Assembly (NCBI GenBank): GCA_013298565.1
Contig: JAAFIC010000025.1
Span: 1 to 38,586 of the forward strand
Direction: 5' to 3'
Length of the DNA stretch: 38,586 nucleotides
DNA from: Alphaproteobacteria bacterium
Lineage (GTDB): Bacteria > Pseudomonadota > Alphaproteobacteria > Elsterales > Elsteraceae
Shown: piece by piece, positions 14,521-22,864 of the stretch
Numbering within the stretch: the first letter of the stretch is position 1
Layout: the number at the start of each line of letters is the position of its first letter
Notes under the pieces: generated by a model
What the model was told of the DNA's origin: nothing
The model's database searches: none
What the model saw: only the letters and a program-made list of their open reading frames with translations
Made by a program: the position numbers and the translations under genes

Positions 14521-15420
14521 GGTATGAGCCGCCCCCACTCCGTCCTCAATCGGCATCACGTCCACTTCCACTTGCACATCCTGCTCGGCTTGGCCGACGA
14601 AGATACCGTCCATCGGCGTCACGTCGGCAATGTCGCGGCCCATAGCGGTAAAAACATGGCCAGAGCCAGTGATGACGCCGTTGGTCGGATCGAACCCAAT
14701 CCAGCCGCGCTGGGGGCCGCACCACAACATTACCCAGGCGTGAGTGGCATCGGCACCGATTAAGCGCGGTTTGCCGGGGGGCGGGTCGGTTCGCAGATAG
14801 CCGCTCACATAGGCGGCAGGTAGCCCGGCCAGGCGCAGGCCAATCACCATCACATGAGCGAAATCTTGGCAAACGCCGTGCCGCGCCGCGAAGGCTTCTT
14901 CGGCGGGCGTGCTGGCCTCGGTCGCATTGGGATCGTAGGTGAACTCTTGCTTCAAGCGCTGACAGAGGGCAAGCCCGGCTTCGACCACGCCGCGACCGCG
15001 CGCGAGTTCCGCTTCGGCCCATCGACCAATCTCCGCGACCATCGGCGCGCGGGGGGAGGCGAAAAGGTAGTTGGCAGGCGCTGTCGGCGAGATCGAATCG
15101 ACCTGAAACGCCGCCTCTGCCACGTCGGCAACCGTGGGATCGCTCGGCAGTGGCACGGCCACTTCGGCGCTCACGATCGCGCGGAAGCGGCTTTCAACCT
15201 CGATCTCCCGCAAGGGGCTATCAATTACCAACCGAGCGATATTAACCGGATAGGCCCCCGTTCGCTCCTGAATGGAGACGGGCGTGGGCTTTACGATTAA
15301 CTTATAGTCTTCAATGGTTTGGTTCGGCCAGTCAGCCGGACGCAGCCGAAGGTTAAACCGGGCGAGGCGCACGAAGGCATCGTAGCGAACGCGCGTAGTA
15401 TGCCGAACCAAGTACATCAT
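14512..15420 (-). CDS. Transglutaminase-like cysteine-protease-fold protein
   Basis: A 302-residue protein with an N-terminal beta-rich domain (about 1-115, starting Y-L-V-R-H-T-T-R-V-R-Y) and a transglutaminase-like core. The catalytic triad is visible: Cys184 in H-G-V-C-Q-D-F-A-H, His227 in D-A-T-H-A-W-V and Asp244 in G-F-D-P-T-N-G. Such bacterial proteins are thought to cleave or form amide bonds. It has no signal peptide, so it is cytoplasmic. Its start overlaps the stop of the ATP-grasp gene by four bases (ATGA), so it is the last gene of a coupled three-gene operon. The conserved association of this fold with ATP-grasp and alpha-E domains has been proposed to form peptide-like products; the substrate is unknown. 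Confidence 0.9.
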   Translation of the reverse strand: MMYLVRHTTRVRYDAFVRLARFNLRLRPADWPNQTIEDYKLIVKPTPVSIQERTGAYPVNIARLVIDSPLREIEVESRFRAIVSAEVAVPLPSDPTVADVAEAAFQVDSISPTAPANYLFASPRAPMVAEIGRWAEAELARGRGVVEAGLALCQRLKQEFTYDPNATEASTPAEEAFAARHGVCQDFAHVMVIGLRLAGLPAAYVSGYLRTDPPPGKPRLIGADATHAWVMLWCGPQRGWIGFDPTNGVITGSGHVFTAMGRDIADVTPMDGIFVGQAEQDVQVEVDVMPIEDGVGAAHTKD

Positions 15421-17921
15421 GCCAGCAGGTTCGTCCCCATCGGTTTATCGGCTTTGCGGTTTTGCAGAAAATAACGCTGGCCGATGGCATCCGAGAGGGC
15501 CAGCAGACGGGTTTCCATCCCAGCGAGCGCACGCATCGGCAGAGTATCCCCTGTTAGCGGCGCAAGGGTTGCCACCAGCGCGCCCGCCTGCTGAACCTGG
15601 GTTTCCGGCATCCCATCGACGCGCAAACTGGGGAGCGCCCGCACGTGCTCGTCGATCCGGGTGATCTGATAGGAGAGCGAACGCGGGTTCTGCGCTTCCA
15701 AGAACACCATATCGCGTACCGGCAACAGCGACGGCCCAGCCATATAGCGCGTGCGATACGTAATCTGGCAGTCGCAGAGTTCAAGCAGAATGGTTAGATC
15801 GTCGCTCGAAGCGCTATCATAGGCGAAATGGCGAACGATACGGCAGGTATTGATCGCCCGCTCCAGCCGTCGCCCCATATCGTGAAACCGCCAGCCATCC
15901 GTGCGGCCCATGTTTTCCGACGCAAGGCCAGTGAGGGCGGCAATCCGGTCGATCACCAGCGAGGCGGCTTCCAACAGCGTTTCCGTTACCACCGTATCTA
16001 CCGGTGGGAAAGGCTTGCGGATTAGACGCCAGAAATCGACGGCCAACCGCTCCCGCAAGCCTTTGCCGATACCGCTGGCGTTATCCATCAACACGCGGGC
16101 GCTGCCCATTTGATCGAGCGCGCCCAGGGCGGTTGAGCAGAGCGAGGACAGGGGCCAATCGCGCTGATCGCGGGGAACGGCCCCCCAGGTAATCAGCAGA
16201 TCAATAAGGCGCATCATAGTTTGCGAGGTGAGCGCCGGGCCGCTATCAACCTCGATGGAGCCACCCAGGATCGAGCGTACTACCCGCGCCGTCGTGTCCG
16301 CCCGCTCCAAATAACGCCCGAGCCAGAACAGATTATCGGCGGCTTTGCTGGGAAGCATCCCCGCAGTCCGGCGGATCGGCGGATTGGTGGTGGACCCCAG
16401 CAGGGTTTCGGGCAGCACTGGCGCCGTATCAATCACGCAGACATCCGCCGACATATCACCGTCGCCCATCAGCGCCGCGCGAATATCGCCGTGGGCTGCC
16501 AAGCGGGCGAAGGCCCCCGGCATCACTTTCCAGGCCCCGTTGGCATCGCGCGCTAGGAAGACACGCACGCCAAAGGGGTGCGGCGTTAACTGCCCTGCCG
16601 ATAGCGCGGGCGTGGTCGAGAGTTTCACGACTTCTTGGCCCACGTAATCCATTGGCCTTAATGTCATTGCGGCCAATAAATCGGCCCGTTGTTGCGGGCT
16701 GAGGGCCGAGCCGGGGCAGGAGCGCGCACCGCTCAACCCCAAAACGTCTTGATCGAAGGCCGAGCCGATCACCATCGTCTCGAAATCATCTTCCACGATT
16801 TTGCGTTCAGACGGTTGCCCGCACCACCACGTTGCGATGTTCGGCAGAATGAGATCCGCCCTCAGCACCGCTTGCGCCAAGGCAGGCAAGAAAGCAGCAA
16901 AAGCGCGAGATTCGATCACCCCCGTCCCCGGCCAATTGCTGAGAACCAACTGGCCGCCCGCGCACGCCTCGAACAGGTCCGGCACACCGATCGTGGAGCG
17001 CCCGTCGAAGGCCAACGGATCGAGAAAGCGGGTATCCAGCCACCGCCACAGCGCATCAATACGCTTCAGCCCCTCAATGGTGCGAACAAAAAGCTGCCCT
17101 TCGGAGACAACAAGATCATCGCCCTCGACCAGCAAAAAACCAAGGTAGCGAGCAAGATGCGCTTGTTCCGCATAGCTTTGATTATAGCGCCCCGGCGTTA
17201 GCAGCCCAATGCGCGGCTCGCTGCGGTTGCAGTTGGCGGAAAGCCCGCGCCGCATGTCTGAGAAGAAAGGCGCGAGGCGGCGCGTGTTCATCCAGCCCAG
17301 CAAATCGCCCGTTGCGCGGGACAGGGCGAGGCGGTTTTCCAGCGCATAGCCAAGGCCGATAGGCGTGCGAACTCGGTCGGCCAACACGCGCCACTCGCCA
17401 TTAGGGCCGCGCCCCAGGTCGGCAGCGTAGAAATGCAGATGATGACCGCCCGGCGGCGTAACCCCGATCATATTCCGCCAGAAATGCGTGCTGCCCGTCA
17501 CCACGGTTGCGGGCAGCTTGCCTTCGGTAATAAGGATCTGTTGATCGTAAATATCATCAATAACGTGTTCGAGCAGGTCCGCCCGTTGGGCGAGGCCCCG
17601 CTCGATCCGGCTCCATTCGTCGGCTCCGATCAGCATGGGAATCGGGCTGAGGGGCCACGCACGCTCGTCCTGCTCGCCGGTGAGGCGAAAGGCCATGCCG
17701 AGATCGACAACTTGCCGCGCGACCTTCTCGGTCAGCGTCGCAAAATCGCCGCGCCCAATATCGGACAGTCGCCCGAGCATGGCCAGCCAATGCCCCGCCA
17801 TGCCCGGAGAAGCGCTCGCGTACATATCGCCAGGAGACGCTTTCTGAGCGTAGGCTTTCAGCCAGGAATCCAGCATCATCTGGCTCTGAAAACCGCGCTT
17901 TGTGTCAAGCTGTCTAGTCAC
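15417..17921 (-). CDS. Circularly permuted ATP-grasp ligase fused to alpha-E domain
   Basis: An 834-residue fusion. The N-terminal part (about 1-500) is a circularly permuted type-2 ATP-grasp domain (DUF404/DUF407 group). Landmarks are D-D-I-Y (about 122-125), H-F-Y-A-A-D-L-G-R-G-P-N-G-E-W-R-V-L-A-D-R, L-L-T-P-G-R-Y-N-Q-S-Y-A-E-Q-A-H-L-A-R and Y-V-G-Q-E-V-V-K-L-S-T-T-P. The C-terminal part (about 521-820) is the all-helical alpha-E (DUF403) domain, opening with A-D-N-L-F-W-L-G-R-Y-L-E-R-A. In many bacteria these are two separate genes. The predicted activity is ATP-dependent amide-bond formation, with the product unknown. The start is uncertain: the GTG at 17921 has no ribosome site, and ATGs at residues 15-16 are alternatives. 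It follows a 12-bp tandem repeat. Confidence 0.9.
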   Translation of the reverse strand: MTRQLDTKRGFQSQMMLDSWLKAYAQKASPGDMYASASPGMAGHWLAMLGRLSDIGRGDFATLTEKVARQVVDLGMAFRLTGEQDERAWPLSPIPMLIGADEWSRIERGLAQRADLLEHVIDDIYDQQILITEGKLPATVVTGSTHFWRNMIGVTPPGGHHLHFYAADLGRGPNGEWRVLADRVRTPIGLGYALENRLALSRATGDLLGWMNTRRLAPFFSDMRRGLSANCNRSEPRIGLLTPGRYNQSYAEQAHLARYLGFLLVEGDDLVVSEGQLFVRTIEGLKRIDALWRWLDTRFLDPLAFDGRSTIGVPDLFEACAGGQLVLSNWPGTGVIESRAFAAFLPALAQAVLRADLILPNIATWWCGQPSERKIVEDDFETMVIGSAFDQDVLGLSGARSCPGSALSPQQRADLLAAMTLRPMDYVGQEVVKLSTTPALSAGQLTPHPFGVRVFLARDANGAWKVMPGAFARLAAHGDIRAALMGDGDMSADVCVIDTAPVLPETLLGSTTNPPIRRTAGMLPSKAADNLFWLGRYLERADTTARVVRSILGGSIEVDSGPALTSQTMMRLIDLLITWGAVPRDQRDWPLSSLCSTALGALDQMGSARVLMDNASGIGKGLRERLAVDFWRLIRKPFPPVDTVVTETLLEAASLVIDRIAALTGLASENMGRTDGWRFHDMGRRLERAINTCRIVRHFAYDSASSDDLTILLELCDCQITYRTRYMAGPSLLPVRDMVFLEAQNPRSLSYQITRIDEHVRALPSLRVDGMPETQVQQAGALVATLAPLTGDTLPMRALAGMETRLLALSDAIGQRYFLQNRKADKPMGTNLLA

Positions 17922-17930
17922 GAGGCCAGA

Positions 17931-17970
17931 TCACGTCTTGGGTCACGTCTTTAGTCACGTCTTTAGTCAC
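17931..17970 (-). repeat. 12-bp tandem repeat at a gene junction
   Basis: TCACGTCTTGGG (17931-17942) and two identical TCACGTCTTTAG units (17943-17954, 17955-17966) are followed by a partial copy. On the minus strand each unit begins GTGACTAAAGAC. The first GTG overlaps the stop codon TGA of the upstream gene (17969-17967), and the repeats read as a short in-frame V-T-K-D-type peptide that stops inside the next gene's start. Confidence 0.75.
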
Positions 17971-20900
17971 TGGCCAAACCGAGGCACACGGAGATCAAGG
18001 GTCATCGGGAACTCTCCGGTGATTTCTTCAGGCGGCACCGAAACGATTCCCGGCGTATGCCCATAATCTTGGAACCGCGCCTTGCGGCGGGACTCGGCCT
18101 CGTAAGAATTAATAGGAATATCATCATAGGCACGCCCCCCCGGATGCGCCACATGATAAATGCACCCCCCGAGCGAACGATTGTTCCACAGGTCGAGCAC
18201 GTCGAAGGTCAAGGGCGCATTGGCAGGCAGTGCGGGATGCAGGCAGTTGGTGGGTGCCCAAGCCTTATAGCGCACCGCCCCCACGGCCTCGCCCCGCACT
18301 TCGGTTGCAATCATCGGCACGCGGCGGCCATTGCAGGTGATGACGTGACGGCCCGAAACAAGCCCGCTGGCCTTCACTTGCAAGCGTTCGGTGGAGCTAT
18401 CGACATAGCGCACCGTGCCGCCAATCGCCCCGGTTTCGCCAAGTACGTGCCAGGGTTCGAGCGCGTGGGTAATCTCCAACGTCACCCCGCCCGCCTCTAC
18501 GCTGCCGTGGGTTGGGAAGCGGAACTGGCGTTGCGCCTCGAACCATGCGGGATCGAAGTCATAGCCCGCCTGTCGCAGGTCCGACAAAACCTCCAAGAAA
18601 TCTTGCCAAACGAAATGCGGCAGAAAGAACTTATCGTGCAAGCTAGTCCCCCAGCGCACGAACTTGCCTTGCTGCGCTTCCCGCCAGAACCACGCCGTGA
18701 GCGCCCTGAGCAGCAACTGCTGGGCGAGGCTCATCTGCCCATCGGGCGGCATCTCGAAACCGCGAAACTCCACCAAGCCCAAGCGACCCGTGGGACCATC
18801 GGGCGAGAAGAGCTTATCAATGCAAATTTCCGTGCGGTGGGTATTGCCAGTCACATCGACCAGCAAATTACGGAACAATCTATCCACCAGCCACGCGGGC
18901 GGCATCGGCCCTTGTCCGGGCGCGGGCACTTGTGCGAGCGCGATTTCAAGCTCGTACAAGCCTTCATGCCGGGCTTCATCAATGCGCGGCGCTTGACTGG
19001 TTGGCCCGATAAACAGGCCCGAGAACAGGTAGCTAAGCGACGGGTGCCGCTGCCAATACAGCACAAAACTCTTGAGCAAATCCGGGCGGCGGATAAAGGG
19101 CGAATCATTCAGCGACGGGCCGCCCAAGACCAGATGATTGCCCCCACCAGTGCCAATCGAACGCCCATCCACCATAAATTTATCGGCGGTGAGCTTGCAC
19201 TCGCGGGCCATTTTATACAGCTCTTCGGTGATCTCCACCGCCTCTTTCCAGCTTGCTGCCGGGTGAACATTAACCTCGATCACACCCGGATCGGGGGTGA
19301 CTTTCAGCAGACGCAAACGCGGATCGTTCGGCGGCGGATAGCCTTCAATGCGAACCGGCACGCGCAGGCGTTCTGCGACGGCTTCCACTTCGGCAATCAG
19401 ATCGAGATAATCTTCCAGCGCGCGCACCGGCGGAATGAAGACTGACAGGTAATGGCCGCAAGGCTCCACCGTGATGGCGGTTCGCACAACGCCGTCGATG
19501 ATCTTTTGCTCAACACGCCCCTGCCCCGGCGTCGATCCAACCGCATCCTGAGTGCCCGACGCCGAACGCTCCGACCGTTGCGCGCGGAAATCCGGCAAGG
19601 GATCACGCGGCTCGCTCGGGTCTTGCGGGTGGATGTAAGGATAATCACCTTCGCCCACATAGGGCAGCGTGCCGAGCGGCAGGCGGTAGCCTAGGGCCGA
19701 GTCGCCCGGAACGGCAAAAATCGCCTTACGGCGCACCCGCCACTGTTCGCTCATCCAGCCACGCCCAGCGCGGGCGTTCCAGCGCTGAATCGGCAGCACA
19801 TAGCCCACGGGGCTGGACAGGCCGCGCTCGAAGACGCGGACCATGCGGGCGCGCTCTTCAGGATTGTCGATCTTGGGATCGTCCGGCGTCACATTTTCGG
19901 GCAGCAGCGCTTCTTTCGCCACCCATTCCGGCTGATCTTCAAACACCGGATGAACGAAATCGGCCTCAACCCCCAAGCCCGCCGCGATTGCACGCAAAAA
20001 GGCCGAAGCCATTTCGGCGGTCACGGGGGTGTCGCCGTCTTGCTTTTCGCAGGCAATAAGCGTGCCGTCGCGCCACACTGGCACGCCATCGGCCCGCCAA
20101 TACAGTGAATAGCCCCAACGCGGCAGGCTTTCCCCAGGATACCATTTGCCCTGCCCGTGGTGAAGCAAGCCGCCCGGCGCAAAATGGCCGCGCATTTTGC
20201 GGATCAATCTATCCGCATAGCCCGCTTTGGTCGGCCCCACGGCATCGCCATTCCATTCGGGCGCTTCCACGTCTTCGACCGATACGAACGTCGGCTCGCC
20301 CCCTGTCGTTAGGCGGACATCATGGGCAACTAAATCGGCATCAACCTTGTCACCCAAAGCAAGAAGGGCCTGCCAGCGCGCGCCAGTGAACGGTTTGGTA
20401 ATCCTGACCGCTTCGGCAATGCGCGATACGCTCATCTCGAAGTGGAAATTCACTTCCGCCGGTTCTGCCATGCCCGATATCGGGGCTGCCGAGCGGTAGT
20501 GCGGCGTGGCGGCCAATGGAATATGGCCTTCGCCCGCAAACAGACCGGAGGTGGAATCGAGACCAACCCACCCGGCGCCGGGCAGATAGACTTCCGTCCA
20601 GGCGTGCAGATCGGTGAAATCCTCCTGAGTGCCTTTCGGGCCTTCCAGCGGGTCCACGTCCGCCTTCATCTGAATGAGATAACCCGACACGAACCGCGCG
20701 GCATACCCGAGCTTGCGTAAGACCTGCACTTGCAGCCACGCGCTATCGCGGCACGAACCGGTACCGAGGGAGAGGGTTTCTTCCGGGGCTTGCACCCCTG
20801 GCTCCATGCGGATGACATAGCCAATACGCTGCTGAAGCGCGGCATTCAGCGCTACCAGAAAATCAATACTCCGGCCCCGCCACGCCCCAAACTCCGCCGC

Positions 20901-21287
20901 CAGCCCGTCGAACAACGGCCCATGCACTTCAACATCGCGGTAGGCGGCAAGATCGCCGGTCAGCGCGCCGTCATAGGTGAAAGGCACCGTTTCGGCGTAA
21001 GGTTCGACGAAGAAATCAAACGGATTGATGATCGAGAGATCCGCTAACAAATCGACTTCAATGGAGAAATGATCAATCGGATCGGGGAAAACAATGCGGG
21101 CCAGCCAGTTGCCGTGCGGATCTTGCTGCCAGTTGATGAAATGCCCAATCGGCAAAATCTTTAAGGCATAGTTTGGCACCTTCGTGCGGCTATGCGGTGC
21201 CGGCCTAAGACGGATCACCTGCGGACCCAAGCGGATCGGGCGATTGTAACGATACGCGGTGAGATGATGGAGAGCGGCTTTGAGCAT
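17967..21287 (-). CDS. Large transglutaminase-DUF2126 protein
   Basis: First gene of the operon, with 1106 residues from the ATG at 21287. I prefer this start because the protein then opens [19 protein letters not shown], the family's normal N-terminus. The frame is open to 21440, and no candidate has a good ribosome site. Domains in order are a beta-rich N-terminal domain (about 1-120), a transglutaminase core with Cys179 (G-T-G-S-C-R-D-S-A), His228 (L-H-A-W-T-E) and Asp244 (G-L-D-S-T-S-G), and a long C-terminal DUF2126 region (about 310-1100). DUF2126 motifs include [10 protein letters not shown] and [18 protein letters not shown]2126 resembles glutamine-synthetase/COOH-NH2 ligase-type folds in published comparisons. 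A role with the ATP-grasp protein in building or trimming an amide-linked product is inferred. Confidence 0.9.
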   Translation of the reverse strand: MLKAALHHLTAYRYNRPIRLGPQVIRLRPAPHSRTKVPNYALKILPIGHFINWQQDPHGNWLARIVFPDPIDHFSIEVDLLADLSIINPFDFFVEPYAETVPFTYDGALTGDLAAYRDVEVHGPLFDGLAAEFGAWRGRSIDFLVALNAALQQRIGYVIRMEPGVQAPEETLSLGTGSCRDSAWLQVQVLRKLGYAARFVSGYLIQMKADVDPLEGPKGTQEDFTDLHAWTEVYLPGAGWVGLDSTSGLFAGEGHIPLAATPHYRSAAPISGMAEPAEVNFHFEMSVSRIAEAVRITKPFTGARWQALLALGDKVDADLVAHDVRLTTGGEPTFVSVEDVEAPEWNGDAVGPTKAGYADRLIRKMRGHFAPGGLLHHGQGKWYPGESLPRWGYSLYWRADGVPVWRDGTLIACEKQDGDTPVTAEMASAFLRAIAAGLGVEADFVHPVFEDQPEWVAKEALLPENVTPDDPKIDNPEERARMVRVFERGLSSPVGYVLPIQRWNARAGRGWMSEQWRVRRKAIFAVPGDSALGYRLPLGTLPYVGEGDYPYIHPQDPSEPRDPLPDFRAQRSERSASGTQDAVGSTPGQGRVEQKIIDGVVRTAITVEPCGHYLSVFIPPVRALEDYLDLIAEVEAVAERLRVPVRIEGYPPPNDPRLRLLKVTPDPGVIEVNVHPAASWKEAVEITEELYKMARECKLTADKFMVDGRSIGTGGGNHLVLGGPSLNDSPFIRRPDLLKSFVLYWQRHPSLSYLFSGLFIGPTSQAPRIDEARHEGLYELEIALAQVPAPGQGPMPPAWLVDRLFRNLLVDVTGNTHRTEICIDKLFSPDGPTGRLGLVEFRGFEMPPDGQMSLAQQLLLRALTAWFWREAQQGKFVRWGTSLHDKFFLPHFVWQDFLEVLSDLRQAGYDFDPAWFEAQRQFRFPTHGSVEAGGVTLEITHALEPWHVLGETGAIGGTVRYVDSSTERLQVKASGLVSGRHVITCNGRRVPMIATEVRGEAVGAVRYKAWAPTNCLHPALPANAPLTFDVLDLWNNRSLGGCIYHVAHPGGRAYDDIPINSYEAESRRKARFQDYGHTPGIVSVPPEEITGEFPMTLDLRVPRFGQ

Positions 21288-21552
21288 AGCAGTATCAAAC
21301 GCTACCCCCTGATGCGCCGCAATATATATATGCGAGAAACGTGATAATTTTATAAGCGCGGTCTGGATGGTCATTAGCACATTTTCTAATCGTTTCGGCT
21401 GAAAGCAGGGGCACCCGCCCCAAATCTCTTTGGGCGACAAAAGCGACGGCGATAAAAAAATGTTTGGCGCATGGTCCCTTCGCCGACGCTCAGAGCCAAC
21501 AAAAAATCTTCTGAAATTTTCTCTTTTCGGAATGCTTAAGCTCTGGTAGGAC

Positions 21553-21570
21553 TATGTAATCGATTTCATA
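21553..21570. promoter_or_regulatory. LacI-type operator O1 (distal)
   Basis: TATGTAATCGATTTCATA is a palindrome around CG with one mismatch and matches the TGTAATCGATTACA core of the second site. It lies 130 bp (centre to centre) upstream of that site, a spacing that would permit DNA looping by a tetrameric LacI-family repressor. The whole stretch 21288-21747 holds only regulatory DNA, without a gene. Confidence 0.65.
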
Positions 21571-21623
21571 AAATGCTCGAGCAGGCGGCATTACACTGCT
21601 GCATAGGTATGGGGGACGAAAAT

Positions 21624-21636
21624 GCTGCATTGCAGC
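21624..21636. repeat. Short perfect palindrome GCTGCA-T-TGCAGC
   Basis: A 6+1+6 perfect dyad lies almost midway between the two LacI-type operators. It could bind another regulator or be incidental; nothing else supports a role. Confidence 0.3.
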
Positions 21637-21684
21637 GATTTATTCCCCTCTCCTACTCCCGATTAAGGCTTGCATTGCCGATTA

Positions 21685-21709
21685 TGTAATCGATTACAAC
21701 AACGATAAT
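21685..21709 (+). promoter_or_regulatory. LacI-type operator O2 and -10 of the second ABC operon
   Basis: TGTAATCGATTACA (21685-21698) is a perfect 14-base palindrome with the central CG usual for LacI-family operators. GATAAT (21704-21709) is a good -10, and the operator occupies the -35 region. A start near 21716 would give a leader of about 30 bases. Repression by the LacI-family product at 26314 is the simplest reading. Confidence 0.7.
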
Positions 21710-21747
21710 GAAGGACCGCTCAAAGCAGTCCCCTTGGAGGAAACATG

Positions 21748-22797
21748 ATGCCGAAACTCTTCCTGCCTAAGCGATCCTTAACCAAGCTCGTCTTAGCGGC
21801 TGCGCTTGCGACAACCGCGCTAACCGCGCCCGCCGCCCTTGCGGGGCCGAAATTCGTTATTGGCGTGAGCAATGGCTGGATTGGCAGCGAGTGGCGCACG
21901 CAGATGATCGACGAAGTGACCGAAGCCGCTAAAGCCTATGGCGCGCGCGATATTCAGGTCGAACTCGTCGTGCAAAGCGCAACAGTGGACGTTCAGGGCC
22001 AGATTGCCCACGTTCGTAACTTCATCAATCAGGGGGTGAATGCCATCCTGATTAACCCGAACAGCCCGACGGCATTCAACCCGATCTTCAAGCAGGCAAA
22101 AGCCGCCAATATTTTGGTGATCGCGACCGATGCCGAAGTCTCGTCGCCCGACGCGATGTATGTTGGGGTCGATCAAAAAGCCTGGGCGCAAAAATCGGCA
22201 CAATGGCTGGCCGACACGTTGGGCGGCAAGGGTAACATCGTCGCCATCAACGGGCTTGCCGGGCACCCCGCCAACCAGATGCGTGTCGATGGCTACCGCG
22301 AAGTTTTCGCCAAATACCCGGACATCAAAATTCTGAACGAAGCCAACGCCAACTGGGATCAGGCGCAAGGCCAACAGACGATGAAAACCCTGCTGGCGAC
22401 CTTCCCCACGCTCAACGGCGTTTGGGTGCAGGACGGTATGGCCGCAGGCGCGTGGCGCGCACTTTCTGAGGCAGGGAAAAGCAATATCGTCGCCACGGGC
22501 GAAATTCGCGCCAGCTTCCTCAAAACGTGGTCGGACGCGAAACTAACCACCGCCGCCTCGGTCAATCCGCCCGGTGTGATGGTCAGCGCCTTGCACGTCG
22601 CCTTGCACCGTTTGCAGGGGAAGGAGTTCAAAGACGGCGTGTTCAAAGGCCAATATGGCAACGCGATTTATGTGCCGATCCCGCTGATCACCACCGCAAG
22701 CCTGCCGGACGCGCTGAAGCAAGTTCAAGGCAAGCCCGATTATACCTCCGTCACTACCGCGCTTACGGTTGATGAAGCAGGCGCGTTTTTTAAGTAA
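21748..22797 (+). CDS. Periplasmic sugar-binding protein, second ABC transporter
   Basis: Solute-binding protein of the ribose-type transporter encoded by the next genes. Two adjacent ATGs occur (21745, 21748); the second is 7 bases from GGAGG and is preferred. A basic start and hydrophobic stretch (L-V-L-A-A-A-L-A-T-T-A-L-T) form a signal peptide with probable cleavage after A-L-A (about residue 32). The mature part begins F-V-I-G-V-S-N-G-W-I-G-S-E-W-R and contains I-L-I-N-P-N-S-P-T-A-F (about 97-107), G-V-W-V-Q-D-G and S-V-N-P-P-G, consistent with a periplasmic-binding type 1 fold. It differs clearly from the fucose-linked binding protein, so the ligand is probably different. It is the first gene after the paired operators and is followed by a hairpin. 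Confidence 0.92.
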   Translation: MPKLFLPKRSLTKLVLAAALATTALTAPAALAGPKFVIGVSNGWIGSEWRTQMIDEVTEAAKAYGARDIQVELVVQSATVDVQGQIAHVRNFINQGVNAILINPNSPTAFNPIFKQAKAANILVIATDAEVSSPDAMYVGVDQKAWAQKSAQWLADTLGGKGNIVAINGLAGHPANQMRVDGYREVFAKYPDIKILNEANANWDQAQGQQTMKTLLATFPTLNGVWVQDGMAAGAWRALSEAGKSNIVATGEIRASFLKTWSDAKLTTAASVNPPGVMVSALHVALHRLQGKEFKDGVFKGQYGNAIYVPIPLITTASLPDALKQVQGKPDYTSVTTALTVDEAGAFFK

Positions 22798-22813
22798 GCC
22801 TCGGGTGTAAAAA

Positions 22814-22836
22814 GGGGTGAGGATCAACCTCACCCC
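22814..22836 (+). other. Stem-loop after the binding-protein gene
   Basis: GGGGTGAGG (22814-22822) pairs perfectly with CCTCACCCC (22828-22836) around ATCAA. The following bases GATTTATAA are only weakly T-rich, so it is more likely a partial terminator or a barrier to 3' decay, raising binding-protein levels over the transporter genes. Confidence 0.65.
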
Positions 22837-22864
22837 GATTTATAAGGCTTAGGGGGAATAGTGC

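Noticed and set aside
17931-17970. CRISPR-like array
   Set aside because: The 12-bp units are directly adjacent, with no spacers, and no cas genes occur.
18057-19445. Long rightward open frame opposite the DUF2126 gene
   Set aside because: It is a codon-bias shadow: the opposite strand encodes a full-length conserved protein, and this frame has Arg/His/Gln-rich sequence with no family.
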